A stretch of DNA of 64,000 nucleotides from Granulicella sp. dw_53 (GCF_018449545.1 NZ_JAAVUR010000015.1:62001-126000), one strand, 5' to 3'. Shown: positions 1 to 8,642, counted from the stretch's first letter. The notes: generated by a model not told the origin, from the letters alone. A program made the numbers and translations.

Positions 1-342
1 GAGGCGCTGGCCTTTGGCAAGACAGCGGAGCAGGTGAAGGCGGAGGGAACGGCGGAGGCGCTGGTGCCGCATCGGGTGTTCGAGGGCAATCGTCCGTCGA
101 ATACGATTCTTACCGAGAAGCTGACTCCTGAGGTGCTGGGCAAGCTGGTTGCCTTGTATGAGCACAACGTCTTTACGCAAGGAGCCATCTGGAATATCGA
201 CTCGTTTGACCAGTGGGGCGTCGAGCTGGGCAAGGTCCTGGCTACGCGGATTCTTGGGGAGCTGGAGAGTTCTAGTGATCCGGATGGATCGCACGATACC
301 TCTACGAATCACCTGATCAAGAAGTACCGGCAGAATAAGTAG
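1..342 (+). CDS. pgi: glucose-6-phosphate isomerase, C-terminal part
   Basis: This is the last 113 codons of glucose-6-phosphate isomerase, which interconverts glucose-6-phosphate and fructose-6-phosphate in the cytoplasm. The frame is open from base 1, so the start lies outside the window. The segment [19 protein letters not shown] is the family's C-terminal signature and contains the active-site region. The tail ends in a Lys-rich helix (LIKKYRQNK). A good hairpin terminator follows 14 bases after the stop, so it is probably the last gene of its transcript. Nothing suggests it is broken; it is simply cut by the window edge. Confidence 0.95.
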   Translation, partial: EALAFGKTAEQVKAEGTAEALVPHRVFEGNRPSNTILTEKLTPEVLGKLVALYEHNVFTQGAIWNIDSFDQWGVELGKVLATRILGELESSSDPDGSHDTSTNHLIKKYRQNK

Positions 343-355
343 CCTGCTGGCGGTG

Positions 356-390
356 AAGATGCCCGTCCCTTTGGGGCGGGCATCTTTGTT
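356..390 (+). terminator. rho-independent terminator after pgi
   Basis: A 13-bp stem (356-368 with 374-386, one G-T pair) with a 5-base loop runs straight into TTTGTTTG. It lies 14 bases past the pgi stop codon. Confidence 0.85.
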
Positions 391-400
391 TGTGTGGGTG

Positions 401-880
401 CACCCCCTCCCCCGGGTTTTTGACGCAAAATCTTCTTTTGATTTGGCTTGGGGGTGGATTTTTCGCCGTTGCTTTTAGAAAGATCGGGTGGTGCTCTCCG
501 CACTGGGCGGATATTTACTTCTGCTTCTAGTTTAGTGAGTTGAGCATAACTAAAGTGCCACTTGGATCTCTTTCATTTGATGTGGGTTAGGTGGTTTTGG
601 GGCTTGACATGTGATTTTGCTGGGGTTTTCGTGAAAGATAGCTCCATAAGGATGGAGTAGCGGGTTGAGTAGAACGAGTAACGGCTGTTGGGGCTGGGGA
701 AGGTTTGTGATCCCACCCTTCGCAAAGACAAAGACGCGAAGGATGGGGCACCCGGACGGTTTGGGTGGAGTGAGGAGAATGATCCTTGATGGTGTTGGCG
801 AGGGGAGGAAGGCGGTCGTGCTTCGCACGATACCCCACCCTATTGCGGTGAGACTGCAAAAGGGTGGGGCACCCGCTTTT
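401..880. repeat. long intergenic repeat R1, copy A
   Basis: This non-coding stretch between the convergent genes pgi and the peroxiredoxin resembles 20245-20815 along its length. Its first half (about 485-612) holds the shared block around TTCTAGTTTAGTG and the 11-base palindrome AAGTGCCACTT. Its second half (712-875) holds three hairpins: CCTTCGC/GCGAAGG, CGTGC/GCACG and CCCCACCCT (833-841) with AGGGTGGGG (861-869). The second half also recurs at 2020-2210. No convincing ORF is present. It could be a miniature mobile element or a structured RNA; the sequence alone does not decide. Confidence 0.75.
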
Positions 881-954
881 GTGGCTTCCTTTAGGAGTTG
901 AGTTAGTGCCCAGTTTTTATAGGCCTGGGGTTGTGGTTTCGCTGTGTTGGTGGG

Positions 955-1626
955 TTATAGGTTGTTCAGGGTGGTTAGGATGGTGGCGGGTTCGGGGCGG
1001 ACGCGGAAGTCGGCGTGGCCTTCGCTGAAGGCGATGGTGTTGTCTTGTCTGATGACGAAGACGGCGGGGACGGGGAGGTGCCAGCTGGCTTCGGTGGCGT
1101 TGTGGTAGCTGAGGCCGGCGTTGTTGTGGGGGATGTTGATCAAGATGGATTGGAAGTAGCGGCGGTGAGGGGCGGGGACGGAGTAGGCGATGCCGAAGGC
1201 TTCGGCGATGGTGGCGCCGGGGTCGGAGAGCAGGGGGAAGGGCAGAGCGTGTTGCTGGAGGGTGAAGTCGTTCTGGCGGGAGGTCTGGGGAGAGATGGCT
1301 ACGAAGAGGGCTCCGCGGGCGCGGACCTCGGATTGGAGCTCGCGCCAGGTTTCGAGCTCGGTGACGCAGTAGGGGCACCAGCGGCCACGGAAGAAGTTGA
1401 TGACGAGGGGGCCGAGGGCGAGGAGGTCGGCTGAGTTGACGGTGCGGCCGGTGCGGGCGTCCTGCAGGGAGAAGGCGGGGGCTTGGGCTCCGGGGGGAAG
1501 GATGCGGTCTTCGATGCCGGAGTTGAAGAGGTCGACGGTGGCCTGTTCGGAGACGGCGAGGCGCTCGGGCTGGACGAGCCTGCGGGTGTTGGTGGTGATG
1601 GCGTCTAGGAGGTCTTGAAGAGGCAT
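955..1626 (-). CDS. peroxiredoxin-like protein (AhpC/TSA family)
   Basis: A 223-residue thioredoxin-fold protein likely to reduce peroxides in the cytoplasm. A helical N-terminal stretch of about 45 residues precedes the AhpC/TSA core. The core contains GRWCPYC near residue 84, which supplies the peroxidatic cysteine and, unusually for peroxiredoxins, a second cysteine three residues later as in thioredoxins. FAISPQTS-like and VPAVFVI-like strands follow in the expected order. There is no signal peptide. The gene stands alone, convergent with pgi, and repeat-rich DNA lies on both sides. Family assignment is firm; the physiological substrate is not visible. Confidence 0.88.
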   Translation of the reverse strand: MPLQDLLDAITTNTRRLVQPERLAVSEQATVDLFNSGIEDRILPPGAQAPAFSLQDARTGRTVNSADLLALGPLVINFFRGRWCPYCVTELETWRELQSEVRARGALFVAISPQTSRQNDFTLQQHALPFPLLSDPGATIAEAFGIAYSVPAPHRRYFQSILINIPHNNAGLSYHNATEASWHLPVPAVFVIRQDNTIAFSEGHADFRVRPEPATILTTLNNL

Positions 1627-1817
1627 GGCTTCTGGTTTTTATTGTACGAGGGCTTGGCTGTTTGGATCGCGGTGGGGATGGAGGGTTTGTGGGTTTGCGG
1701 GCTGAAAGTTCTTTTTGGTTTTGGTTCTTTTTTGTGGGGCTGAAGTCCTATGCTGATCCAAACTGCAACTGCCAATACAGGGGTCCTTCACTTCGTTCAG
1801 GATGACGGCGTAAAACA

Positions 1818-1878
1818 AGCAACGGCAACTGCAAAGACAACGGCAACTGCAACGACAAGGACAACTGCAAATGCAACC
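1818..1878. repeat. imperfect CAACTGCAA-type tandem repeat
   Basis: About 60 bases made of degenerate units such as CAACGGCAACTGCAA and CAACGACAAGGACAACTGCAA. The 1780-1806 stretch just upstream resembles a shortened copy of the R2 element at 1879-1938. No gene is seen in the gap between the peroxiredoxin start and the next gene's end at 2261. Confidence 0.6.
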
Positions 1879-1938
1879 GCGGGTCCTTCGACTGCGTAAC
1901 TCGCGGTGAAGCTGCGAGTTACTTCGCTTGGGATGACA
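1879..1938. repeat. hairpin repeat R2, copy 1
   Basis: This 60-base element is nearly identical to 24671-24730. Its core is a perfect 9-bp inverted repeat, GTAACTCGC and GCGAGTTAC, with a 9-base loop, flanked by GGGTCCTTCGACTGC and ACTTCGCTTGGGATGACA. It lies in non-coding DNA. Confidence 0.8.
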
Positions 1939-1989
1939 ATTTGTGTGTGTGGGGGGTGTTTGTGACAGATTATGTTTGTGCTTGTTTGA

Positions 1990-2215
1990 CGCGTTTTGGC
2001 TGGGGAGAGGTTGTGGTTTCCACCCTTCGCTAGAGACAGAGGCGCGAAGGATGGGGCACCCGGGCTGTTGAGGTGGGATGAAGAAAAAACGGGTTGGTTT
2101 TGTCTGAGGTTTCCCGCTTGGGGGGTTGGGGCTTGGGAGGGAAGGCGGTCGTGCTTTGCACGATACCCCACCCTATTTGCGATGAGACTGCAAAAAGGGT
2201 GGGGCACCCGCTTTT
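1990..2215. repeat. intergenic repeat R1, short copy C
   Basis: This copy carries only the second half of R1. All three hairpins are retained, including CGTGC/GCACG around the TTT loop and CCCCACCCT/AGGGTGGGG. The first-half block around AAGTGCCACTT is missing. It sits 46 bases beyond the 3' end of the minus-strand hydrolase gene. Confidence 0.72.
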
Positions 2216-2260
2216 GTGCTGCTCTGTTTTGTTTTGGTGGGTGACTTGGGCGGTTGATGG

Positions 2261-3208
2261 TTACATTGTTGACATGTTCATTGCTGGATCGTGGCAGAGG
2301 ATGGCTTTGGTGGCCTTGGCTGTGACGGGTTTTGTGGTGTGTGCGCTGCGTGGAGAGGTGGAGGCGGTCTTCTGGTTGAGCTGTTTGAGGAGGGAGGTTA
2401 GGCGGGCGAAGGCTTCGTCGCGGGCTTTTTTGTTGGCAGGGGCCATGGCGGCGTTGGCTCCGGTGGCTGCTGTGGGGTCTTCGCCTGCCCGCATGAAGCC
2501 GTGTCCTGCGCCGTCGTAGGTGACGGGCTCATACTTCTTGCCGGCGGCCTTCATGGCGTCGATGGTGCCGGGGATGGTGGCTCCGATGCGGGCGTCGTTG
2601 CCGGCGTAGAAGCCGTAGACGGGGGCGGTGATGTTCTTGAGTTCGGCGTCGGGTGGTGGCGGTCCGTAGAAGACGAAGGCTGCGGTCAGGTCGTGGCGGT
2701 GGGTGGCGAAGAGGAAGGACTTGCCGCCGCCCCAGCAGTAGCCGGTGACGAAGAGTTTGCCGTTGGCGGCGGGGATGGTCTTGCCGTAGTTGGCTACGGC
2801 GTCGAGGTCGGCGGTGACGGTATCGGCGTTGAGGCTGGAGACGGCCTTGGTGGTGTCTTCCATCTTGGTGAAGGAGTCTGTGCCTCCGCCGTTGGGTCCG
2901 GCTCCGGAGAGGAGGTCGGGCGAGACGACGATGTAGCCGGCGGCGGCGATCTCATCGGCCATCTCGCGAGCCCAGTCGGATAGGCCGAAGATCTCGTGGA
3001 TGAGGATGACGACGGGGGCTTTGTCTTTGATTTCGGGGTAGACGACGTAGGTGTTGACGGTGCGGTCTCCATGCTTGATGGGGACCCACTCGCGATGGCG
3101 GGGGGATTTTTCGAGGTTGGCCTTAGCCCAGTCCTGAGCACGGAGCGAGGAGGCGGCGAAGGGCAAGAGTAGCAGGACGGTCAGGAGTTTGAAGGCTTGT
3201 CGGCACAT
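2261..3208 (-). CDS. secreted dienelactone hydrolase family protein
   Basis: A 315-residue alpha/beta hydrolase with an N-terminal signal peptide (hydrophobic LLTVLLLLPFAAS, cleavage near AQ at 24-25), so it is exported. Residues 50-275 match the dienelactone hydrolase family. The oxyanion region HEIFGLSDW and the nucleophile motif GYCWGG are present, with cysteine as nucleophile as in true DLH. The aspartate strand YAGNDARI and catalytic histidine in GHGFMR follow. The Lys/Thr-rich tail of about 45 residues is unusual and may be a disordered extension. Substrate cannot be deduced; such enzymes hydrolyse lactones or small esters. The gene is isolated, with repeat R1 copy C downstream. Confidence 0.85.
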   Translation of the reverse strand: MCRQAFKLLTVLLLLPFAASSLRAQDWAKANLEKSPRHREWVPIKHGDRTVNTYVVYPEIKDKAPVVILIHEIFGLSDWAREMADEIAAAGYIVVSPDLLSGAGPNGGGTDSFTKMEDTTKAVSSLNADTVTADLDAVANYGKTIPAANGKLFVTGYCWGGGKSFLFATHRHDLTAAFVFYGPPPPDAELKNITAPVYGFYAGNDARIGATIPGTIDAMKAAGKKYEPVTYDGAGHGFMRAGEDPTAATGANAAMAPANKKARDEAFARLTSLLKQLNQKTASTSPRSAHTTKPVTAKATKAILCHDPAMNMSTM

Positions 3209-3297
3209 GGGGGGAGTGTATTACCGCCCTTGCGCGATCGACAAGCAGTTTCGATCCTTATGGCCTGCAATTGCCCGCGCCGCCTTAGTTTCCGGGC

Positions 3298-3441
3298 CTA
3301 AATGACGTGAAGGAGAAGAAGAAGGAGGACGATGACGAGGATAAGGCTGATACCGCCGCCGCCGTAGTAGCCGAGGCCGGGACCCATGCGATAGCCTCCG
3401 AAGCCGAAGACCAAAATCAAGATGATCAGTAAAAGGAGCAT
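3298..3441 (-). CDS. DUF3309 small membrane protein
   Basis: A 47-residue protein made of two hydrophobic segments around a Gly/Tyr-rich turn (GLGYYGGGG), matching the small DUF3309 family. The frame is open further upstream, but the ATG at 3441 has GGAG nine bases before it and gives the normal family length, so the longer reading is rejected. Function is unknown for the family, which is common in soil bacteria. It is divergent from the acetyltransferase at 3586. Confidence 0.7.
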   Translation of the reverse strand: MLLLLIILILVFGFGGYRMGPGLGYYGGGGISLILVIVLLLLLLHVI

Positions 3442-3585
3442 TTTTTCTTTCTCCGTTGCGGTCGATTTATTGAGGTTCTGTTGGACCGTATGAAAGGTAG
3501 GATGCAGATTTTGCAGAAAGGCTGTGTTTAAGGTTTCGAGTTGCGAAAATATGTGCGGAGGATCCAAGCACTTACACTTTTGGGA

Positions 3586-4125
3586 ATGGACTTCAAGCTG
3601 CGAGTAGCAAAGACAGAGGACGTTGCGGAGATTGCCGCGTTGATCGATGCGTCGGTGCGGATGCTACAGGCAGGCGACTATAACGCGGCGCAGATTGAAG
3701 GGGCGCTGGCTACGGTATTTACGACGGACAGCCAGTTAATCGCGGATGGGACTTACTTCGTCGCTGTGGCGGAGGATGGGACGCTGGCGGGGTGCGGCGG
3801 GTGGAGCTTCAGGAAGACGCTGTATGGCGGCGATAAGCAGATGGAGAGGATCGAACCGGAGCGGCTGGACCCGGAGGTGGATGCGGCGAAGATTCGGGCG
3901 ATCTTTGTGCATCCACGGTTTGCGCGGATGGGGCTGGGGAGTTTGATTCTAGAGGCTGCGGAGCGGGCGGCGGTGGAGGCGGGGTTTCGACGGCTGGAGA
4001 TGGGGAGCACGCTGACGGGCGTGGCCCTTTATACGCTGAAGGGGTATCGCGAGGTGAGTCGAGCGAACGTGCCTGTGGGTGGTGGAGAGACGATCGAGAT
4101 CGTGCGGATGGTGAAGGAGGTTTAG
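3586..4125 (+). CDS. GNAT family N-acetyltransferase
   Basis: A 179-residue cytoplasmic acetyltransferase. The N-terminal LRVAKTEDVAEIAALI begins the GNAT fold, and the acetyl-CoA loop is seen in IFVHPRFARMGLGSLIL (R-x-x-G-x-G spirit). A C-terminal segment YTLKGYREV is typical of small-molecule acetyltransferases. The ATG at 3586 was preferred to the upstream TTG at 3541 because family similarity begins there, although the ribosome-binding site is weak. It ends one base before the stop codon of convergent fabF. The acceptor substrate is unknown. Confidence 0.8.
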   Translation: MDFKLRVAKTEDVAEIAALIDASVRMLQAGDYNAAQIEGALATVFTTDSQLIADGTYFVAVAEDGTLAGCGGWSFRKTLYGGDKQMERIEPERLDPEVDAAKIRAIFVHPRFARMGLGSLILEAAERAAVEAGFRRLEMGSTLTGVALYTLKGYREVSRANVPVGGGETIEIVRMVKEV

Positions 4126-4126
4126 G

Positions 4127-5377
4127 CTAGTCGATCTCGTGGCGGCGGAAGATGAGGGAGGCGTTGGTTCCTCCGAAGCCGAAGGAGTTGGTCATGGCGT
4201 ACTGCATAGGGGCGGCGACGGCCTGGTTCTGGACGACCTGGAAGGTGCAGGCGGAGTCCAGATGCTGGATGTTGGTGGTGGGTGGGGCGAGCTGGTCGCG
4301 GAGGGCGAGGACGGTGATGCCGGCTTCGAGGCTGCCTGCTCCGCCGAGGAGGTGGCCGGTCATGGACTTGGTGGAGCTGACGAGCAGGTTTGGGGTGTGG
4401 TCGCCGAAGGTGACGCCGATGGCGGTGGCTTCGGCTCGGTCGCCCAAGGGGGTTGAGGTGGCGTGGGCGTTGAGGTACTGGATGGTGTGAGGCTCGAGGG
4501 AGGCGTCCTGAAGGGCTAGCTGCATCACGCGCCGGACGCCGCGGCCGTCTTCGGGTGGGGCGTTGGTGTGGAAGGCGTCGGAGTTGGCGGCGTAGCCTAC
4601 GAGCTCGGCGAGGATGGTGGCGCCGCGACGGAGGGCGTGTGTGCGCTCTTCGAGGATGAGGATGCCTGCGCCTTCCCCGGCGACGAAGCCGTCGCGGTCG
4701 TCATCCCAGGGGCGGGAGGCGGTGGCGGGGTCGTCGTTGCGGGTGGAGAGGGCGCGCATGGCGGCGAATCCGGCGATGGAGAGCGGAGTTACGGCGGCTT
4801 CGCTGCCGCCACAGATCATGACGTCGGCGTCGCCGCGCTCGAGGATGCGGAAGGCTTCGCCGATGGCGTGCGCTCCGGTGGTGCAGGCGGTGCTGGGGGT
4901 GAGGTTGGGCCCGGAGGCTCCGTAGCGGATGGAGATCTGGCCGGCGGCGAGGTTGGCGATGGAGGCGTTGATGAAGAAGGGTGAGACGCGGCCGGGCCCG
5001 GCGGTCATGAGCTTGGTGTGCTCGCGCTCGATGACCTCGAAGGCTCCGATTCCGCTGCCGACGTAGACGCCAGTGCGCTCGGCTGTTTCGGGGAGGATCT
5101 GCAGACCGGACTGCTTCATGGCGAAGTCGGTGGCGGCGAGGGCGAACTGGATGAAGCGGCCCATCTTCTTGATGTCTTTGCGATCGATGAAGTCTTCGGG
5201 GACGAAGTCCTTGACCTCGCCGGCGATCTGGCACGCGTAGCCGGTGGCGTCAAAGAGGGTGATGGGAGCGATGCCGGACTGACCGCGCTGGAGGGCCTGC
5301 CAGGTTTGCTCTGTGCCTATGCCTACGGGGCTTACGAGACCGACTCCGGTGACTACGATGCGGCGCTTTGTGGTCAT
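4127..5377 (-). CDS. fabF: beta-ketoacyl-ACP synthase II
   Basis: A 416-residue condensing enzyme that elongates acyl-ACP with malonyl-ACP in fatty acid synthesis. The Cys-His-His triad is intact: C165 in STACTTGAH, the histidine in NAHATSTPLGD, and the one in STKSMTGHLLGGAGS. The C-terminus has the GFGGTNASL loop of KAS enzymes. The start gives the usual N-terminus RRIVVTGVGLVSPVG. Unlike many bacteria, no acpP or other fab gene is next to it. It could be a paralogue specialised for another pathway, but its sequence looks like standard FabF. Confidence 0.93.
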   Translation of the reverse strand: MTTKRRIVVTGVGLVSPVGIGTEQTWQALQRGQSGIAPITLFDATGYACQIAGEVKDFVPEDFIDRKDIKKMGRFIQFALAATDFAMKQSGLQILPETAERTGVYVGSGIGAFEVIEREHTKLMTAGPGRVSPFFINASIANLAAGQISIRYGASGPNLTPSTACTTGAHAIGEAFRILERGDADVMICGGSEAAVTPLSIAGFAAMRALSTRNDDPATASRPWDDDRDGFVAGEGAGILILEERTHALRRGATILAELVGYAANSDAFHTNAPPEDGRGVRRVMQLALQDASLEPHTIQYLNAHATSTPLGDRAEATAIGVTFGDHTPNLLVSSTKSMTGHLLGGAGSLEAGITVLALRDQLAPPTTNIQHLDSACTFQVVQNQAVAAPMQYAMTNSFGFGGTNASLIFRRHEID

Positions 5378-5463
5378 GTGTGTCGGTGTCGTCGGCCTTT
5401 CGCCGGATGAGACCGCTCGGTCTTATTTTACATGAGGATATGGATGGTTTGATGGATTCGGTT

Positions 5464-5740
5464 TCAATGGCCCAGGAGGGTGAGTTTTGAGGTTTTGCTG
5501 GATCTGGGCTCGGAGAGGTTTCCGCCGGCTCTCTTGACCTCGTAGAGGGCCTTGTCGCAGCTCATGAAGAGGTGCTCCCAGGTGTTGGAGGAGCTTTGGA
5601 GCTGTCCTAGTCCGAAGCTGGCGGTGATGCGGGTCTGGATGTGGCCGTAGAGGATCTCGGTCGCTTCGATGGAGGAGCGGAGGCGCTCGGCGACTTCGGT
5701 GGCGGTCTCCATGGGGGTGTGGGGGAGCGTACTAGGATCG
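5464..5740 (-). pseudogene. remnant of a GGDEF (diguanylate cyclase) gene
   Basis: The encoded peptide LPHTPMETATEVAERLR, then ITASFGLGQL and SCDKALYEVKRAGGN, is the C-terminal third of a GGDEF domain. The catalytic GGDEF segment, which should lie just before LPHTP, is absent: the frame continues upstream into unrelated residues (KRRPGEHAEQ and so on). No matching N-terminal half was found nearby in any frame. It is therefore read as a decayed gene. The 540 bases from 5741 to 6279 hold no gene that I can support. Confidence 0.65.
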
Positions 5741-6279
5741 CTTTCTTTTGCGACACATCTTCGAAGTGCGGTTTGCTCAGCGTGTTCCCCAGGCCTTCGC
5801 TTGCTCGATTTTTCTGCGGATTTCAATGCCGATTGAATTCATACGGCTTTGAGGACGCGCAGAGGGAAGTGCTCTCGGTGGAGACGATCTTATGCTATGT
5901 GGGGACATTTTGGATTTTACCCGAGAAGCGATTGTGTTCCATCCCCTTCTTTGGCCAAATTGTCTATATCCTTCGCCTGGAATGGGTTACGGCTCTGATT
6001 TGGAGAGACCGGAGCGGGCGGTGGCGAGGCTGGTCCATTTTGGTGCGTTTTTGGGAGGGTTCTGGTTGTCAACTTCTAGGTGGGATTGTTATGCTCGTGT
6101 TCCTACCTGAGAGTCGTCTGGAATACGGAAAGCCTTGGCGGGTGAGGGTTTGCAGGTTCGGTGTCCGGGAGGCCGAGCAACATTTCCGGTTAGGGTGGGT
6201 TCTAATGGATAGGCTCGAACAGGCGTTTGGGCCCTTCAGGATTACGGAATTGATGCCGGGTTCTGAGGAGGAGGATCGA

Positions 6280-6780
6280 ATGAAATATCTACGGTATCTC
6301 GCGCTACTGTCAATTCTGTTTATCCCAGTGGCTTACTCCCATGCGCAGGTTGCTGTGGGCATCGGGGTGGGTCCAGGGGTGGGGGCATATGACGGATACG
6401 GTTATGGGCCGCCCGCCTGCTCGTATGGGTATTACAACTACTACCCGTATGCGTGTGCTCCCTATGGTTACTATGGTCCGGCGTGGTTTAACGGCGGCAT
6501 CTTCATCGGTGCTGGTCCGTGGTTCCGCGGCGGCTTCTATGGACGCGGCTTCGGCGGCTACGGATTCCGTGGCGTTCGCGGCGGTGGCTTCGGCTATGGA
6601 CGAGGAGTTGGCGGCTTCCGAGGCGGCTACGGCGGCGTAGGACGAGGTGGCTTCGGTGGTGGTGGGTTCCGTGGCGGCGCTGGCGGATTCCGTGGCGGTG
6701 GCGGCGGATTCCATGGTGGTGGCGGTGGTGGTGGATTCCACGGCGGTGGCGGCGGCCATGGCGGTGGAGGACACCGGTAA
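6280..6780 (+). CDS. secreted glycine-rich protein
   Basis: A 166-residue protein with a clear signal peptide (residues 1-23, ending YSHAQ). A Tyr/Pro/Cys-containing region follows (YNYYPYACAPYGYYG). The last 90 residues are almost entirely Gly with Arg, Phe, Tyr and His in short GGFRGG and GGGFHGG repeats. The ATG at 6280 is chosen for its strong GAGGAGGA ribosome-binding site; the frame extends far upstream only because the region is GC-rich. No known domain is recognised. Such proteins are often surface-associated or disordered, but no function can be assigned. A strong terminator follows. Confidence 0.72.
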   Translation: MKYLRYLALLSILFIPVAYSHAQVAVGIGVGPGVGAYDGYGYGPPACSYGYYNYYPYACAPYGYYGPAWFNGGIFIGAGPWFRGGFYGRGFGGYGFRGVRGGGFGYGRGVGGFRGGYGGVGRGGFGGGGFRGGAGGFRGGGGGFHGGGGGGGFHGGGGGHGGGGHR

Positions 6781-6803
6781 GACCTACCCGCATTGAACGA
6801 TTG

Positions 6804-6840
6804 AAGCGCCCACCTCGGCATGAGGTGGGCGCTTTCGTTT
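6804..6840 (+). terminator. rho-independent terminator after the Gly-rich gene
   Basis: A perfect 13-bp stem (6804-6816 with 6822-6834), loop GGCAT, followed by TCGTTT. It may serve both strands, since the zur gene ends at 6900 on the other strand. Confidence 0.85.
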
Positions 6841-6899
6841 GGAGCGAGCTGTTTTTGACTCGAGGCTAGTTCGAACGAAGCCTGGAATCTTTACTGCCG

Positions 6900-7292
6900 T
6901 TAGCTGTTATTTTTGCAGTCCGCGCAGGTTCCGTAGACGAAGAACTCGTGGGCTGTGTAGGTGAAGCCACGGGGTAGTTTCGGCCGAGTCTGCATGACGC
7001 AGCCTGCGAGCTCATGCACTGTGTTGCAGGAGGTGCATTGGAAGTGGTGGTGATGGGCTTTGCCTGCGACTTCGTAACGGGAGGAGTGGCCGGGCACGTC
7101 CACTGTGGTAAGCCATTGCTCCTCCACCAGGCTGGCGATGTTGCGATAGATCGTTGCGATGCTGACGGCCTGGACCTGTTTCTGCGCGCCGATCAGAGCC
7201 TCTTCGGGTGAGAGGGGCCGGTCAGCTTCTAGAAAGGCCGCGCGGATCGCTTCTTTTTGACGTGTATTTCGAGTTTGGATGGCAGTCGACAT
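6900..7292 (-). CDS. zur: Fur-family metalloregulator, probably Zur
   Basis: A 130-residue transcriptional repressor of the Fur family. A winged-helix domain (RQKEAIRAAFLEADRPLSPEEAL to IATIYRNIASLVE) is followed by a metal-binding dimerisation domain. That domain has the HHHHFQC motif and two cysteine pairs, CTSC and CADC, for structural zinc. By sequence alone Fur, Zur and PerR are hard to separate. The Zur call rests on its neighbour: a divergent operon of a COG0523 GTPase and zinc-independent L28/L33, the classical zinc-starvation set. The 135-bp divergent promoter region probably carries its operator. Confidence 0.85.
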   Translation of the reverse strand: MSTAIQTRNTRQKEAIRAAFLEADRPLSPEEALIGAQKQVQAVSIATIYRNIASLVEEQWLTTVDVPGHSSRYEVAGKAHHHHFQCTSCNTVHELAGCVMQTRPKLPRGFTYTAHEFFVYGTCADCKNNS

Positions 7293-7372
7293 GTCGGATC
7301 TATCCTAACGTGTTGCGAAGCCAGTCTCAACTCCATTCTGGAGGACTTTCCTAAAAGGGACATTTTTGGAAG

Positions 7373-7394
7373 TGTTATTGAATTTGAATTATCA
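7373..7394. promoter_or_regulatory. possible Zur operator
   Basis: An AT-rich imperfect inverted repeat, TGTTATTGAATTTGAATTATCA, lies 33 bases before the GTPase start codon within GC-rich DNA. About six of eleven positions pair, and the halves resemble the ATAAT-type boxes of Fur-family repressors. Its position between the divergent zur and GTPase genes is right for a shared operator. Confidence 0.4.
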
Positions 7395-7427
7395 TTAGTG
7401 TTAGGTTTGTGGGTAGAGGTGATCCGT

Positions 7428-8642
7428 ATGCAAAAGAAACTTCCGACGACAGTGCTCTCCGGTTTTCTAGGGGCAGGCAAGACGACCTTGCTCAACTACG
7501 TTCTTAATAACCGCGAAGGTCTGCGTGTGGCTGTGATTGTTAACGATATGAGCGAGATCAATATCGATTCGAGATTGGTGGAGCAGAGCGGCGCACAGTT
7601 GAGCCGCACGGAGGAGAGGCTGGTCGAGATGACGAACGGCTGCATCTGCTGCACGCTGCGGGACGACCTGCTGCAGGAGGTGTCGCGGCTGGCGCGGGAG
7701 GACCGGTTCGACTATCTGCTGATCGAATCCACGGGCATCTCTGAGCCGATGCCCGTGGCGGCGACGTTTACGTTCATCGATGAGACGGGCAGGTCGTTGG
7801 CTGAGGTCGCGAAGCTGGACACGATGGTGACGGTGGTGGATGCGGTGACGTTCCTGGAGGACTTCCGGTCGCTGGAGGATCTGCGCGAACGCAGGGTGGC
7901 GTTGAGTGACGAGGATGAGAGGACGATCGGCGATCTGTTGATCGATCAGGTGGAGTTCGCGAATGTGATCGTGTTGAACAAGGCCGATCTGGTGAGCGCC
8001 GAGGATCTGGCTCGGCTGGCTGGAATTATCGGCCATCTGAATGGGGATGCGCGGATCGTATCTTGCGTGCGGGGGAAGGTTCCGCTGGATGTGATCTTGA
8101 ATACGGAGCTGTTCGATATGGAGAAGGCGGAGACGGCTCCGGGCTGGGTGAAGGAGCTGAATGGAGAGCATATTCCGGAGACGGAGGAGTACGGGATTGG
8201 GAGCTTTGTGTACCGGGCGCGGCGGCCGTTCCATCCGGGGCGATTCGAGACGCTGACGGATGAGGGCTTTCCGGAGGTGCTGCGGGCGAAGGGGTTTGCG
8301 TGGCTGGCTTCGAACCCTGATGAGACGATCCTGTTCTCGGTGGCGGGGCGCACGTTGATGGTGGAGCCTTCGGGACTGTGGCTCGCGGCCGACTCGGCGG
8401 AGGATCTGGACGATCCGGAGCTGGCGGACTATGTCGGCAAGGTGTGGGATCCGGAGGTGGGCGACCGGCGGCAGGAGATCGTCTTCATTGGGGTGGAGAT
8501 GGACCGCGCAGAGATAGAGGCGCGGCTGGATGCGGCTTTGCTGACGGAGGAGGAGATGGCCGGGGGCGCGGAGGCTTGGCGGCTGTTCGACAATCCATTT
8601 GCCGCTATGTTCATGGAGCGGGAGCAGGCGGTCGAGGCTTAA
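7428..8642 (+). CDS. COG0523 zinc metallochaperone GTPase (ZigA/YciC type)
   Basis: A 404-residue G3E-family GTPase thought to deliver zinc to client proteins when zinc is scarce. Walker A is GFLGAGKTT at residues 12-20. The invariant metal-binding motif GCICCTLR lies near residue 70, the base motif NKAD is near 183, and a CobW C-terminal domain covers the last third (RARRPFHPGRFETL onward). The frame is open to 7257, but ATG 7428 matches the family N-terminus LPTTVLSGFLGAGK. It heads an operon with rpmB and rpmG and is divergent from zur. A role in zinc rather than cobalt or nitrile hydratase handling follows from that context. Confidence 0.9.
   Translation: MQKKLPTTVLSGFLGAGKTTLLNYVLNNREGLRVAVIVNDMSEINIDSRLVEQSGAQLSRTEERLVEMTNGCICCTLRDDLLQEVSRLAREDRFDYLLIESTGISEPMPVAATFTFIDETGRSLAEVAKLDTMVTVVDAVTFLEDFRSLEDLRERRVALSDEDERTIGDLLIDQVEFANVIVLNKADLVSAEDLARLAGIIGHLNGDARIVSCVRGKVPLDVILNTELFDMEKAETAPGWVKELNGEHIPETEEYGIGSFVYRARRPFHPGRFETLTDEGFPEVLRAKGFAWLASNPDETILFSVAGRTLMVEPSGLWLAADSAEDLDDPELADYVGKVWDPEVGDRRQEIVFIGVEMDRAEIEARLDAALLTEEEMAGGAEAWRLFDNPFAAMFMEREQAVEA

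Noticed and set aside
2094-2519. 141-codon frame over repeat R1 copy C
   Set aside because: It reads through the repeat hairpins and then antisense into the hydrolase gene, with no domain.
5641-6279. Long upstream extension of the Gly-rich protein frame
   Set aside because: The strong ribosome-binding site and signal peptide at 6280 mark the true start; the extension overlaps the GGDEF remnant in antisense.
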